In this document: positions 40,601 through 53,200 of the stretch, one piece after another
How the letters are laid out: each line of letters begins with the position of its first letter
Position numbering within the stretch: the first letter of the stretch is position 1
Origin: Apostichopus japonicus
Lineage: Eukaryota > Echinodermata > Holothuroidea > Aspidochirotida > Stichopodidae
Direction: 5' to 3'
Length of the DNA stretch: 64,000 nt
Assembly: GCF_037975245.1 (NCBI RefSeq)
Contig: NC_092583.1
Span: 3,774,764 to 3,838,763, forward strand
Notes under the pieces: model-generated
Seen by the model: only the letters and a program-made list of their open reading frames with translations
Databases searched by the model: none
Told to the model about the DNA's origin: nothing
Program-made: the position numbers and the translations under genes

Positions 40601-41775
40601 ATCCAAAAACAAATCAATCCGAGGGAGATGCAAAAGAAATAAGTGGTAGCGATTCTAAAGGGGTCTCTGAAACAGAAAAACCTGTCGAAAATAAAGCTGA
40701 CCAGGAGCTTGCTAAAACGGAACCAGAACAGCCAAAAGATAGCATACCAAAAGAAGAGACTGAGGAAAGCTTGAGCGACACAAACAAAGAGAAAGTGAGT
40801 GCAGATCAGCAGAGGGATGATGGAAAGCAGGTTATTAGGTCTGATACAAAACCTGTTCAAGTTGAATCTAAAGACAGTTCAACAACTGCCAAACCCTCAA
40901 AAGATGCAGAAAAGAATGATGAGAAGAAATCAGCTGTTACCTCAGACATTCTTAGTACTACATCAACAAAACCTTCCTTCAAGAGGTCAGCCTCAAAAGA
41001 TGGGAGTGATGATATTCCACCTAAGAAAGTTCAAAAAGTTTCTTCAAGTCCAGGACCCAACTCACCAGAAACTGGTGATGCCTTGCAGATGGGTATTCCA
41101 CTGTCGCCAAAGTCCATGAATGCTATTAACAAAGTCCCTACCCAAATGTCAGCATCCTCAGCTTCCAAAGCTGGTGGGATGGTTGCCAAATCTCCATTTT
41201 CATCCATCCCCAAGGAAATAGAATTTAAAGTTCCAAGCCCAGCTATGTTACCGCCGAGTAGCCCCAGGAATATGGTTTATAATGTCAGGAGTCCTGGCCC
41301 ATCCTTCAAGCCTTCTAGTCCCACAAAGGCTACCAGTCCCGTCTCGCCAGGCGTACCTAGTCCAACCGGTGCGGAACCAGCTATCGGAGGAGTACCCAAC
41401 CCGCAAGGTGTTAAAAGAGCCGCCACCCCAGAGGAGTCTGCTTTACCTTCCAAACGGAGCATGCTACTGGAATCGTGCTCCCCGGTCAGTCCGGCTGAGA
41501 GCGATGACGGCTTGATCATCGATGTTCCAACATCTCCCAGCCAGAGGAAGCAAAAAATGATAGCTGGAAGAGGGAAAGAAATTGGAGAAGCCTCCAGCAG
41601 AGGACACAATCAAGTGAAGTCCCCGTTACCCCAGTCCCCTCTGGTCAAATCACCAATTGCGAGCAAATCTCCAACCGGTATCAGTGTCGGTAGTGGGGAT
41701 GCCGGTAGTCCCTGCACATTGGATGACGATCTGATGAATGAGGCCCTCAGCTCTGTCAGGGAAGATGCATCATGA
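16615..41775 (+). CDS. MED1: Mediator of RNA polymerase II transcription subunit 1
   Basis: Sixteen in-frame exons: 16615-16681, 18833-18948, 19669-19747, 20865-20919, 21493-21619, 22443-22543, 25671-25748, 26327-26391, 27061-27147, 28450-28561, 30238-30362, 32677-32816, 33813-34002, 35029-35124, 35285-35469 and 36280-41775. All introns are GT/AG; total 2372 codons. Residues 1-541 form the conserved MED1 domain (for example SSDTFYVEVQMGENG, HMKLTFFISPYDLLD, YNALVASCVRKA, VLQKCLSIPITMRAI). The last exon adds two nuclear-receptor boxes, LASLL (residues 650-654) and LLNLL (742-746), a Gln-rich tract between them, long Ser/Pro/Lys-rich disorder, a KINSLNAIVSKLTERVQ motif at about 1671 and an acidic DDDLMNEAL end, as in vertebrate MED1. 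MED1 bridges nuclear receptors and other activators to Mediator in the nucleus. It is longer than human MED1 (1581 residues). The start ATGGCG has A at -3. An ATTAAA at 42334-42339 may be the polyadenylation signal. Confidence 0.96.
17061..17130. repeat. short GTTAGG-rich tandem repeat
   Basis: Repeats of AAGTAGGGTTAGG in MED1 intron 1. It resembles telomeric repeats but is irregular and only about 70 bp. Confidence 0.6.
18632..18782. repeat. tandem repeat, unit TTAATGCACTAGAT, about 10 copies
   Basis: A 14-16-bp unit with small deletions, ending about 50 bp before MED1 exon 2. Confidence 0.85.
21629..22008. repeat. tandem triplication, about 128-bp unit
   Basis: Three copies each contain TTTGTGTTTGAT, ACTTGCAAACTGGTAT, AGGCTTAG, GGTTGAAGGTGGTAGCTAAC and ACAAAGGGCTTTCACCAGA. 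The array lies in MED1 intron 5, starting 10 bp after the donor site. Confidence 0.85.
22636..24680. mobile_element. hAT-superfamily element, 2045 bp, no transposase seen
   Basis: The ends are TAGGGCTGTGTC at the left and GTTACAGCCCTA at the right, followed inwards by matching blocks of GGTTAACCGGTTAACC-like sequence. The element is bounded by a perfect 8-bp duplication ACTGTCAG (22628-22635 and 24681-24688). These ends and the 8-bp duplication are typical of hAT transposons. The interior has no long open frame, so it is non-autonomous. It sits in MED1 intron 6. Confidence 0.92.
27811..28372. repeat. minisatellite, 17-19-bp unit TTATTACCTGTACTATG
   Basis: Roughly 30 copies of a TTATTACCTGTACTA(TG/TATA/CA) unit with higher-order variation, in MED1 intron 9, ending 78 bp before exon 10. 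The Tyr-Leu-rich open frames across it are repeat products. Confidence 0.95.
29383..29525 (+). mobile_element. tRNA-derived SINE fragment
   Basis: An A-box-like TTAGCTCATTGGTTAACACC and a degenerate B box CCGAGTTTAAGTCACTC are spaced as in a tRNA. They are followed by a non-tRNA body (GTCGTCCAGTTACAGAGTTG, then ACAATTCGAAATGGACGTT). It is a different family from the copies at 3.1 and 15 kb and lies in MED1 intron 10, about 100 bp before a LINE 3' end. Confidence 0.65.
29640..30127 (+). mobile_element. 3' end of a non-LTR retrotransposon (LINE)
   Basis: The frame at 29733-29820 reads KLWNDLPHDIKTAKSLAIL, then KKILKTHYF, then stop. This is the C-terminal LWN-LP signature of CR1/L2/RTE-type reverse transcriptases. 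A T-rich 3' UTR follows, with GTAAAGCGCCTAGAGGCC and TTGGCGCTATATTAAGAAC and a terminal ATT repeat. It is heavily 5'-truncated, with no other reverse transcriptase part present. It is intronic in MED1. Confidence 0.8.
30570..31960. repeat. degenerate tandem array, about 140-bp unit
   Basis: Seven or so diverged units recur roughly every 125-150 bp, each with a phrase like AGGTCAAAGGTCATTTGAGG, then TCAGCAGAGGTCAAAGTCTG, then AAACATGATATCTC. Clear phrase starts are near 30575, 30700, 30842, 30990, 31118, 31256 and 31905. It lies in MED1 intron 11. Confidence 0.75.
36667..36798 (+). repeat. polyglutamine-coding CAA/CAG tract in MED1
   Basis: Encodes residues 671-714 of MED1, including a run of 22 Gln made of mixed CAA and CAG codons. 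It falls between the two LxxLL boxes. Confidence 0.95.
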
Positions 41776-43551
41776 ACTATTCATTTCATTCAGCATCATA
41801 TTCAGCAGATAGGGTCTTATGTAAGCAGGGCAGGTGGGAGGCCTGGGTTTTATTCATCGGATTGGACCCACATAAAATTTGGTGCACTCACATCTTGGTG
41901 ATTATTACAGTTGTCATCTCACATAGACATAACAACTTCTGAAATAACAAAGTTTGAAACTTCATATAGAATTGGTGGCTAGGATTGGAACGGAATGGTG
42001 GAACTGCAAAAGCCTTCATGAGGAAGTTTGCTTTGCAAAGATAAATGTTGTCAATTTTACAGAGTATAAAGATTAGTACCGTTCTCAACTGAAGAATAGT
42101 TATATGTATATCTTATGTATACCATTGGGAGGATCAGGGCAAATGTTAGTAGCTACTCTGTAGATATTTATACTAATGACAGAAGGAAATGTGATTGTTA
42201 GGAAACTGGATTGACCTAAGGAAGGTCACCTTCATTGTATGAAATTATCTGTCACCTTCGCAACAGGACATTTCATGACATAATGGTACAGGGTAGGTGT
42301 AAATATAAGTAGAAAGGATAACTACAAAAGATAATTAAACAGGACAAATATAGTAACATAAGCCAAGCAGTGTCTGTGAGATGAGTAGAGTGAAGCATTT
42401 AGATGAACCTTCTTACCACAGGGGAACTGGGCAAGGTTACATCTCTGTTAGTTAACTTTAAAATCCACAGAACTATGTAAACGTTTTTTTGTGAATTAAC
42501 AAAATATCTTGTCGGATGGCTATACACGGATCAATTTGGTAAGCTGCAAAGTCTTTGTATGCTACAGTATAAATCCATGATGTCAATTAATTATTCTTAT
42601 GAATTTATGTCTCTTTTAATAGTAATAATAATAATTATGAACATTAGTTTTGAAATGCGCTGGTATCTGTCAAATAGACTCATGGCACAGTGAAACAACA
42701 CTGAGAAAGGGCAAGAAGAGAGAATAAGATAACAAAAGTTAAAAGTTGATTAGATGTTGTGTAGTTCTAGAAACAAATGAGTTTTCAGAGTAGATTTGAA
42801 GGATTCCAGAGGAGTTAAATTGTTCCAAAGATGCTGGGTAGCAAAGGCGAAACAACAGTGTCCCCAGGATCTGTGAGTAGGCTCTATATATGTAACATTA
42901 TATGGACAAAGATGATTATGTTATTTTCTGTTTGGTAAATGGAACCTCTCTCGTTACCATAGGTATTTAAAGTTAAATATTAACTGCAAGGAAATTGTCA
43001 ATTCAGTTACATATTGCTAGACAAGTGTGATTCAATAGGAGAGATAGAAATGTGTAAAGATGGCAACCAAAAGTAACATGTGTTTATGTATCTGCATTGT
43101 GTATGAAAGTATTTAAATAGGTGTGTGCTTTTACTGTTAGGCCTAGCCTGTCTTAGAGTCTGTTTAATATTTGTAGTGTAGACTAGGCTAACTGTGGATT
43201 AACTCATTTTTAGTTTCAATGGTTTTGTTTTATGATTCAAAAAGTCCTTGAATAGTTTCTTCGGACATTCAAGTTTAAACTTGTAAGCCATGTTATAGAG
43301 CTTTAAGTGGCGAGATAACATCAATGCAGAAAATATTTAATTTAACTGCTCAGTTTGTAACAGTGGCTTCAAATTGTATGTACATAAATTATAACAATGA
43401 TAATACACGAAAGAAGAGGAAGGCAGGAAACTGTACATTAAAATACACTTTGATATAAATGCTTCAAAATCATTTGCATCTGTGTTATTGGCTTCAGCAG
43501 TGGTGTAGGGAAGGGATGGGGGTGTTGCCTAATATTTGCCCCCTGTTACCC
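41776..43551. other. MED1 3' flank; possible diverged retroposon at 42610-42890
   Basis: No coding exon seen. The first 500-600 bp are probably MED1 3' UTR. A stretch beginning near (AATAAT)n at 42620 and including AGTTTTCAGAGTAGATTTGA and GAGTTAAATTGTTCCAAAGA resembles common dispersed elements, but I cannot assign a family. Confidence 0.35.
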
Positions 43552-43847
43552 CAGTGGCGGAGCTAGGGGTATTGGTCTAAGCGGAGCGCCACCACAGGTT
43601 GGCGCGGAGCGTCCAGAATTTTTTTGAGTAAAGATACTCCCTAGATCGCCGGAAATGACCCTTTCCGGGCCTTGCTAATTTGCAGATAATGTGACAAATG
43701 TCAATTGGTAGATGAGAGCGCAATAAAAAAGTCAATAATCGTGAATAAGTAAAAAGTGGTAAAAAGCTGAAAAGGGCGCCAGCAGTCCATTTTAGTCTGT
43801 GGGGAGGGGCATCGGCACCCCCTGACTGTATGGACGCTCCGCCACTG
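43552..43847. mobile_element. hAT-like MITE, family B, 296 bp
   Basis: Perfect 12-bp terminal inverted repeats CAGTGGCGGAGC/GCTCCGCCACTG. It is flanked by a perfect 8-bp duplication TGTTACCC (43544-43551 and 43848-43855). It has no coding capacity. Part of the interior matches the fragment at 1168-1330. Confidence 0.93.
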
Positions 43848-43855
43848 TGTTACCC

Positions 43856-45657
43856 CGCTACAAAATAACATTTTGTGGTGGTCAAAAATTAAGACAAAAT
43901 ACTATTATACAACATAAAGGCGATGCTTGTAGTTGCTTCTCAGTTACTAACCTTGTGTTTGAATAATGTGGACAGTATTTTAACGGTTTTCTTTATGTTT
44001 GAAGGAAATGGTTTTGCCGTGCCATGTTATCATACTACACACATCCGTGTGTTTATATCATTTCAAAAAGACGTTAAGGGGCCTCATCGTTTGCTCTCTT
44101 CACTGGTTGGAAACTGCTGTATAGTTGATCACAGTATGTTTTAGTACTAACGGAAACAATGCATGTCAGAGACTTGCCTCTCTGCTGCATGGGCATATTT
44201 TATTTCCTCTTAACACGGCTGATACACCAGACCAGCTTTGCTGGTATATTGGAGATGCATAAAGATGTTATTTCCAAAAATTCCTTATATTAGGTCATGT
44301 ATACATGGTACACCACATGCATTTTCATTTTTACTTACATTCATCTAAAATATGGCCTGATTTAAAACATCTGTCTCCCCTCCCCCAGGAAACTGATGCC
44401 AGATTAACCCACACTCCTTACTGGCAATGGTGCAGGTGCAGGTTAGGCTTGTGTGAATGTAACCCCCATCCCCCTCACCCCCCGCTAAAAGATAAAGATG
44501 TCTAATTATGCCACAGGTTAGGAGAGGATGTAAATGATGGAGATTTGGAAACTTTATCCCCATGGCTCCTACCTCCCCGACACTAAAAAAAAAAATTCTG
44601 TTGATGTTGATGTATTACGAAAGAAACCTGATGTGACAGTTTCCATACTCTCTGTTCCCTAGGCCTCTTTTACACCCCTGCCATCTCAGCATCCAATGTA
44701 CAAACATGGACAAAGATTGGCAGCAAGGAAGGGGGGAGGGAGGGGGTTCATCTTAGAAGAACAGATTCAAGTGGATGTAAGATCCTTATTTTAAATAAAG
44801 AAATACAAAACTAAGGAAGAAACCACTAGGTTTTACAGCTCTTCTTTCTTCAATCTTCTCAGAGTAACAAAAGTTTATCATCAATAATAAGGAAGCATTT
44901 TTAGGCAATAAAAACAGTTGTGACACTGGGTGATAACTGGATGACTAACCTCCAAGACAAATGCAATCGTAGTTGTAAAAGAGTCGATCAAGATTTTATT
45001 GAAGTCTAAAACAAGACTGAAGATTGTTTTTACACTGAGGTACGTGCATTTACTATGTAAGCTTTTGCTATATTCAAGACACTATGCTAGCAAGACCAAC
45101 GATGGGCCATTATCGTCCAATGCTAACTGCCTCCTGTGGCGCATCTCTCCTCACTGAGACAGTTACTAATCTACAAAGGTAGGCCTCGACCTTGCAGCTG
45201 CAATTTTAAACAAATGGAATGGAAACAAACAGAGACAAATGATGCTATTTGATGAGGTTAGAAATGAAACGTTGCAACATGCAGTGCATCAGCTTTCAAA
45301 AATGTTAGGCAGGCACTCGAGACGATGATTTAACCGATGCTAAAGTAAATGCTAGCTTCTCCTTATTTATGATCAAATTTTCAACAACAGAACTTGATAT
45401 GCTTTTTTTGGAATGAATAGTGGTTATCTCATAATTTCTACATATAGATTCATTTAATATAATACAATGTAATCTGATATTGAAACACGACAGAAGGGAA
45501 TAGTGATACACTACAAAATTCTATTTTCATTGCACATTTAAAAAAATTATACCAGTCTGCTCTGCTTGAACCTGCAGACAAGACTACAGATTCTCAACAA
45601 GAAACTGACCCACTCAGACTAGGATGTTGTGAAAAGATGAATTTAGGTCTTTACTAC
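43856..45657. other. intergenic stretch between MED1 and BECN1
   Basis: No coding exons or RNA genes recognised; a few C/G-rich runs (44373-44388, 44728-44748). The two genes converge on this region. Confidence 0.4.
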
Positions 45658-45665
45658 AATCGAGT

Positions 45666-46034
45666 TAAGGGCGTAGGAACCGGGGGGCTGGGGGCGCCAG
45701 CCCCCCAGTGAAAAATATGGGGGGGGAGGAAGTATCATTCCACTCCCCCGCTTCGCAAGCCAGAAAACCCCTTTTTCATTTCTCAATAAATGATAAAAAT
45801 CTCATTTGGAACACCAAATTGCATCTAAGGCCAGGTGAAAATGCAAAATTATTTTCAAAATGGAGTGGGTGTTGAAGTGTGCTGTATTGCACCAAATTGC
45901 ATCTGAGGCCACCTGGAAATGCAAAAACATTCCAAAAGGGGAGGGGGACACCCCCTCCCCTTACACCCCTCCCCCAGGCCGGCCATCAGTCTTCAGCCCC
46001 CCCCTTCACTCAAAAGTACCTCCCTAAGCCACTG
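45666..46034. mobile_element. hAT-like MITE, family A copy 2
   Basis: The 369-bp element has ends TAAGGGCGTAGGAACC and CTCCCTAAGCCACTG and is flanked by the 8-bp duplication AATCGAGT (45658-45665 and 46035-46042). It matches the copy at 12523-12889 along its whole length with few differences. It lies downstream of the BECN1 stop codon. Confidence 0.92.
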
Positions 46035-47204
46035 AATCGAGTTGATACAGAAAACCCAGCCTCTAAATTCATGCTGCTAGACTATAGGAGACCATTACAA
46101 TGCATACTGCATGGGAACATATTAAAATAGACTTTGAAGCTTGCTGATTGTTGCAAGACGCTGTCTCTGTAGGACCAACTTGAGAGTTCATTAAAGGCAT
46201 TGAAGACTCGCCCAAAACAAGTTCACTTTCCATTGCTTGCAAGTGAAGTTTTTCTCTTGTCGCTGCAAAATGCAGACAGTAATGATACCTTGTTACCTTT
46301 AGCTGGACCTGAGATGTCCATCGCTGTATCGTTTGAACACTGTGCTGTGGGTATTGACCGCAGCTGTATGTACTGACTGTACACTAGTGTCTAATTACCG
46401 ACGGTAGCAAGTAACGACCGACGGTAGCAAGCTGTGTGTGTATTTTCTGGGATTGATGGTGGTGTCTAACACTTCTGTTTCACCTCATTCGAAACTAGGT
46501 CAGATTACCGGCATTAGACGTTTCTTTTTGCGGCAGTCTTCACACCCATTTAAAGATGACGTGGGTAACTTTCCATGAGTTCATGCAATATTTCGTCAAA
46601 CTTTAAAAACCACCTTAAACATGTAAAACATGGCAAAATTTATGCAATCATTACATATTGGTTTAATGAGCCCCATCGGGTAAGGGAAGCATTATAGTGG
46701 CTTATTTTTCCCAGTATCCATGTGATGATGGTTCCTTCTCTTCGATAAATATTCAGAAAGGCAAAGATATCATTCTCGCTCCCATTCCCCGCTAGTGGAC
46801 CTGCCACTTAACTTCCCCCATACGGACACTGACAAGTGTAACCCCGTATCTGGCCACCTTATTTCAACTACTGAATGTAACCATGCTCAACATCACAGCA
46901 GGGCATGTGTAGCTAATGAAGTTGTTTCTAAAAATCAGCGAGTTTATAAATGGACAGGAACCACATTTCACAAACTGAGTAGCACATGTTCATAGAAAAC
47001 TGCTCAACACGATTTGCAGCAATTTAAAAACTGCGAGAGAAAGTTGACTCCATAACAGGTTCGGATCAGGAATCTAATGAAGGTGGACAGACGTTCCTAC
47101 CCACACTACACCTTGACTTAACCTCCAACATTATCAGCATCTGGTTAGGCCTTTAGTTCATGGATAGTTCCATGTTAGGCAAGGTTTCTCGCATCATGTC
47201 GGTG

Positions 47205-50200
47205 TCAGTTGGTGAACTGCGAGGCAACCCACGCAAGAGCCCACTTGAGATTGGTAAGCATAAACTTCAGTGCTTTTGTCCACTGTTCTTCAGAATTAAA
47301 TTGTATTCTGTACAAAAGCAAAATAAAAAATTAATAATCATAATATAAAAAAAAGAAGCCCACTGCATGTCTCTACCATTAATTTGTAGAGCTAATTGTT
47401 ATCAGCTACTAGCACCGTCTTGGCCAAGAGAAAAATGGTTATCAGTACTTGTGAAAAAACTGCACTGTCATGACCAAATATTTGCACTAACATCTGGGTT
47501 AAAACGTTGCAACATGACGTCAGAATTATACTTATAACTTGGAAGTTCTTTTTTGTTTTAATCTCTACAGATCATGACTAAAACTTGTCCATATCACTCG
47601 AAAGTAATATTCTGATTTTTTTTTGGGACACCTTCAAGAGCTTGACAACAATGAAAATCTGAGTTGATCATGTGACATGAGAGCATTAAAAACCCATGTG
47701 GTTGTTCAGATAGCATGTAAACTGAAAACATGTTAGGGGTAAAGTATAAATAAAGTATAAAGTTATAAATAAAAAAATAGAACATCCCCAACTATCAAGC
47801 AGCATATTGACAGGATTGGTGACACTTTAGAACAAATACTTACGGACAATTGGGACAAATCACTTAAGTACAAACACTTACGTACAAATCACGTTAGTAC
47901 AAATCACTTGTGTACAAATTACTTACGTACAAACCACTTACATACTGTATGCAACTATAACTCATTTGCTATAGTAAGACTTATTTGACCCCCTCCAACT
48001 CCCAAGCAGCATATTAAGAGGGTGTGTGACAGTTTAGAACAAACATTAATCACTATGTACAAATCACTTACGTACAAATTACTTACATGCAACTATATGT
48101 ATGCAACTATAACTCACTTGATCGAGTAAGACTTATTCGTGTTAGGATCTTCAATTTTTCCGTTGGCGATCTTGTAAGGCAGACGGAAGCTGCTGTCTCC
48201 TCTTTCGATTTCCTCCTCGAATTGCTGAAGACAATCCAAGAAAGCTACCATCGCTTGATCGACCCTGCGAGATGAAATGAACGAGAACGAGATGACCCCA
48301 TGCGATGATGTCTGTGTTGTAATTCGATGTTTCATGAGGTAGTTTGCATACATTTGAGTACTGATAAAAAAACCCTCTATATTTGCAGGGATGTGCCCAG
48401 GATTTCATGAGTGCCGGGTATACTGATCGCCGTCCTGGGGGAGGGTTCTATTTATTTCGATTTTTTAAGGTGCTCAGATGCCAAATGCTGGCACTTGTGT
48501 AGCTTTTCAAGCACATACACAAGTACTAGATTTGCTAACAATTTACATTTCTTAATTTTTTTGTTTTTTAGAGAAATATATTACGTACCTGGTAAAAGTT
48601 ATTAGTTTGTTTCAAAGAGTCTGTATGATTTTGGCATAGGCTAGGCCCAATTTATGTTGAATATATTGTTAGGAATGTCAGGATTTTAGATGAAAATAGT
48701 GCTGGGCGGGATTCACGATTTTTAAGACAGTGCTGGGCGGTAATTTTAAGTGCTGGGCGGGGCCGCCCAGCGTGGGCACATCCCTGTATTTGGAAATATG
48801 ATTTTTTTTTGGGAAGCTTTTTAATTGAATCACCAATTGCATATAAACACATTACCCAATTATTCATAACTGATTCAGTTTATTTCAATTTATCCCATTC
48901 TAAATGTTGTGAGATATTAAAATAGATCATTTATGTATACATGTCCATTTCATTATGTGACATCTCTTAGAAGAGAAGTAAGGAAATGACATAATTTTTA
49001 TAATCAAACTTACTTTGTGTCCCAGAAGAACCTGAACCCACCAGTGCCATACAGCGGTAGCTGCTTTGATTTCTCGTTGAGACATTCGATGAAAGAATGA
49101 TTACCCAGTGGAACCAGCCGATACCTACAAAGGAGATTATCACAGAGAGAGAGAGTGTACACTATTTGAACCAACGGTATTACAGTGCCTTGCAGAGGTT
49201 AGTTGCCTTGGTAACAGTGTTTGAATGACTTGATTAGTAAAGCTACCAGAAGTAGTAAGGACCTCCTCTTACCCAAAAGTCAGGCCTAAAATTAACACCA
49301 AATTAATAAAACTTAACTGTTATAACAGTCACCAACACCACTGCAAAAAATTAGCAGAGCCTGTTATAGGGTGAGTTTTTATTTGCCATTTTGTGTACAA
49401 GTGTCAGTTAAATGGTTGTTGAACTTCCAGCATATTGAGTGACCGATAAACTTTGACTATTAAGGATATTAGGGGACAAAGAAAAACAGACGAGCGATCG
49501 TTAAAAGTAAAAAACCCGAAAGGCTTGGTGTATAATGCCACGGGATTAGGTAATACTAACAGGGATGAGCCTGGGGTAAAAACAAAATCACAGAACTTTG
49601 CAAAAATTGCGGTATAGGCTCCAGTTTGCTAATGCTACAGTGTGTTAGGATAATAGATTTGTCGCCAAGGTAGAAAAGAAATCACGGATATTCCGCGAAT
49701 TCGCGGAAAAAGCTCACGCCTGTACTAACCTTTGGAATTTAAAGTTCATCTTATGAGCTAGTGAATGAAGTAGAAGGACTGTCTGACCCCAAGCCGCATT
49801 AATTTCGTTCCATTCGACTGGTACACTGGGAAGACGACCTAGACGAAATCCATTGATGGTTCCAAAGTGACCGTTGTGCCTAGCAGCATATCATAAAGGG
49901 AAAAAATTGTCTTGTATTATGAAATGTTCACAAAATATTTTTTTATGCAGTACCTAATTGACATAATTTTTTTTTATTAATTATTTTCATTGCAACGTGC
50001 CAGTTGCAAGTGCTGCTGCAAGAAACCAAGTTTTGTCGGGATGTCGAGGAAAATGAACGATCACGAGAACCGCCACTCCTTCCTACATAGACATTTTTTA
50101 AAGAATTCCTCACATCTTACCCCAAACATATAGAAATACAGTTATTCAGAAAATTCTAAGAAATACAAATGAAATAATTTCCTTCAGCATTTATGACATT

Positions 50201-53200
50201 AATATTTTATTCTGTTATATTTATTGTTAAACAGCAATCTGAGCAACAGTAACTTTTTTGTGTTTTTTTTTGGTTACTTTGAGAATATAAACGTATCTTC
50301 ATGCTTATGTCATATCATATATTTGTGTTTTCTGAATTTTCCTGATCATAAATAAAACCTTTTGGTGTACAATACCTGCCTTTATATGTGTGAAGCAATT
50401 TGGCAAACAAAAATTGACCAGTATTTTACTCTCTGTAGTATCTGATACGACATAAAAGTATTCTGAAGTTGAGTTTTATCTTTAAAATAATGAACTACTA
50501 AGGGTTTGGTGGTGTACAAAATTTACATCACACATTGTTACAACATTCATGTAGCAATTTAGCCATTGGTTTGCATAGAATTTGCTTGATCTGATACAAG
50601 AGATATGGATCCTTCTGCTTGAAACTTACCAGATATGGAATGTTGCGTTAAATACATTTGTCTTTCGTAATCTGTCTAGCTGAGTCTGTGCATATCTTAA
50701 TTGGTTGTCTACACTTCTCTGCTCCTCCTGGAAGTTCAAAAGCTGCTGTTTCTGAGCTGTGTAGTTTTTCCAATAGCTGGGAAATGGATGGGGGGGGGGG
50801 GTGAAATAAAAAACAGAAAGCTATTAAAAATCAATTGACATCCAGTTTTTGATCACAGTAAATAAGTCACAAGTAGAAAATCAAGGCAAATGCTGCAGAT
50901 GCAACAACTACAATACCACCCTGTACTTGTGACAGCAACATCCCTGGTCTGTCACTGGGAGCTACAACTCATGTTAACCATACTGACAACCTATCTTAGG
51001 TCTCTCTTCCAAACCTGATTCTGTTCTGTGACAGCAACATCTCTGGCCTGTCACAGGGAGGCTGGAAGCTACAACTCATGTTAACCATACTGACAACCTA
51101 TCTTAGTTCTTTCTTTCCAAACTTGATTCTGTTCTGTGACAGCAATATCTCTGGCCTGTCACAGGGAGGCTGGGAGCTACAAGTTAGTTAACAATACTGA
51201 AAACATATCTCTTGTGACAGCAACATCTCTGTCACTGGCAGTGAAAGCTCCCTGTTACCTACTCTTACTATTACCAATCCTGTGTTCTTGACTTGGTCTT
51301 TACCCAGTATCATGAGGGTATTTACCACTAAGTTCTTATATTTTCTGCACAACCAGTACTTTTGTGCTCTACCACCAACTGACGTATCCAGCACTTAGCT
51401 GGTGATATTAATATTAAAAAAAATGCAAGAATAGCGTCTGGGTGATGATGTGATGTTGAAAACTTGAAAACAATCACAGTGATTATTTGCTGATTAAAAC
51501 TTTTCATTTCGCCGATAGAGTTTAGGTCGGTAACTGAGTTTTGATCAAATTGTAATCTTAGTTTTGATGAGATTTATCAAATCGATCAATTTTCCAAACA
51601 AAATGCGATTAATATGCTTTAATCTGGCAAACCTTTTCTCTTCCAGCTCTAATTGTTTTAGATCACTCTTGTAAGTCTTGGTCTCTTCCGCTATTTCTTT
51701 TCTCTCCTCCTCAAGCGCCTCCAGTTGCTTGATGAGGTCTGATTCCTGTAGCCGCAACTGTGGGGAGGGGGGGGGGGATGTGAAAACCATTGTTTTATTA
51801 GATAGGAACTAACTTATCTGGTTGCAGAAATGACTATTATATGCTATCAAAAACGGTCAAATTTGTGTCACAAAATGCAAATAAGCATAGCAGGTGTGAC
51901 AAACACAGAAATCTTAGCATTTCCAATATTGTAATACGAAACAAAATTCACACTTTCAAATTGCTGCACAGTATTTTCAAAAGTACATTTATAACCCGAC
52001 CAATAAGTAATTAACATGACACACCTGCTGGTTCAGCCCTGCAAGAGATCTCCCTAACTCTATGAGTCTGTCTTCACAATACTGAGAGCTAATGGTTTAT
52101 TCATAGATGAATACTTAAAGATTATTACTCTTGCCTCTAAATATGCTAGAGAAAAGTCAATCAGAATCCAAAATGAATTTTCAAGGTCACCAAGAGGGCA
52201 CACTGGTTTACTTTGCTTCTCAACGAACTAACGATATCGATATTTGTGAGACGGTATCGACCATGTAGAACCCACTGTAGCAAGCCTTTGGAAGATAAAC
52301 AAATTCTGCTTTAAGCTTCAGGCTTTCGGGAACTTTGGCTTTACCTTCTCAAGTTCATGGTGTAGTTCTGTTTCTTCTTTGTCATCTACCGCCTCTTCAT
52401 TGAGATGATCCAGGGCTTGTCGGTACAACTTACAATCTTCCTCCACGATTCGATACTGCTGGTCTAGTTGGTTCAGTAATAATGTTGTGCACTCCTGTGA
52501 TACAAGGCAAACGGTAATTTCTGAGCCTGCCTTGATTTGCATTGGATTACAGTAAACATATATATGACATTTACCTCAGTGTCAACTATGCTTTCATCAG
52601 GCGGTACAGTGCGATCACCATTGGCAAAGATGAACGGAAAATTATAAATAAAATCACAATCCTTTACATCAAGTGACAAGACTCCTGCCCCAGAAATGAT
52701 CTTATTAGGCAATGCTACAGGTTTGCAATTTTATGAGAACAAAAAGGTTTTTTTTTTAAGATACTAAATTTGTGGGACACAAAATATTTTGAGTGAAATG
52801 TACTGAAAACTGCTACTACTGACTGAGTAATCAAGAACAGAACAAAACAGATGATAATTCATCTGTTAATATAATCTTGTTTGGTTAGAATGATGTTATA
52901 GTTTGAGTTAGATGTACTGAAACAGCTGCTGACTGGGTTAATCAGGAACGGAACAAAATGGAGAACTCATTCATGTATGAATATCAAATGGTGTTGGTCA
53001 AGAATCATGTAAAGCTTCAACACAAAATAGGAAGTTTCAAATAAATCACATCCAACAACATGATTGACAAAAGTTCTTTGAATATCCTACCTCACAGAGT
53101 GGATGATCGATATCTGTGTTCCCAGACATTATATCAAACAACTGGGCAGCTACCTACCGAAGAAAGAAGATGGGAGAAAAAAACCCAATTCAGAATGAAT

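Noticed and set aside
36629..41609. Many minus-strand open frames opposite MED1 exon 16
   Set aside because: They are shadows of a long Ser/Pro/Lys-rich coding exon; the plus-strand reading has conserved MED1 motifs.
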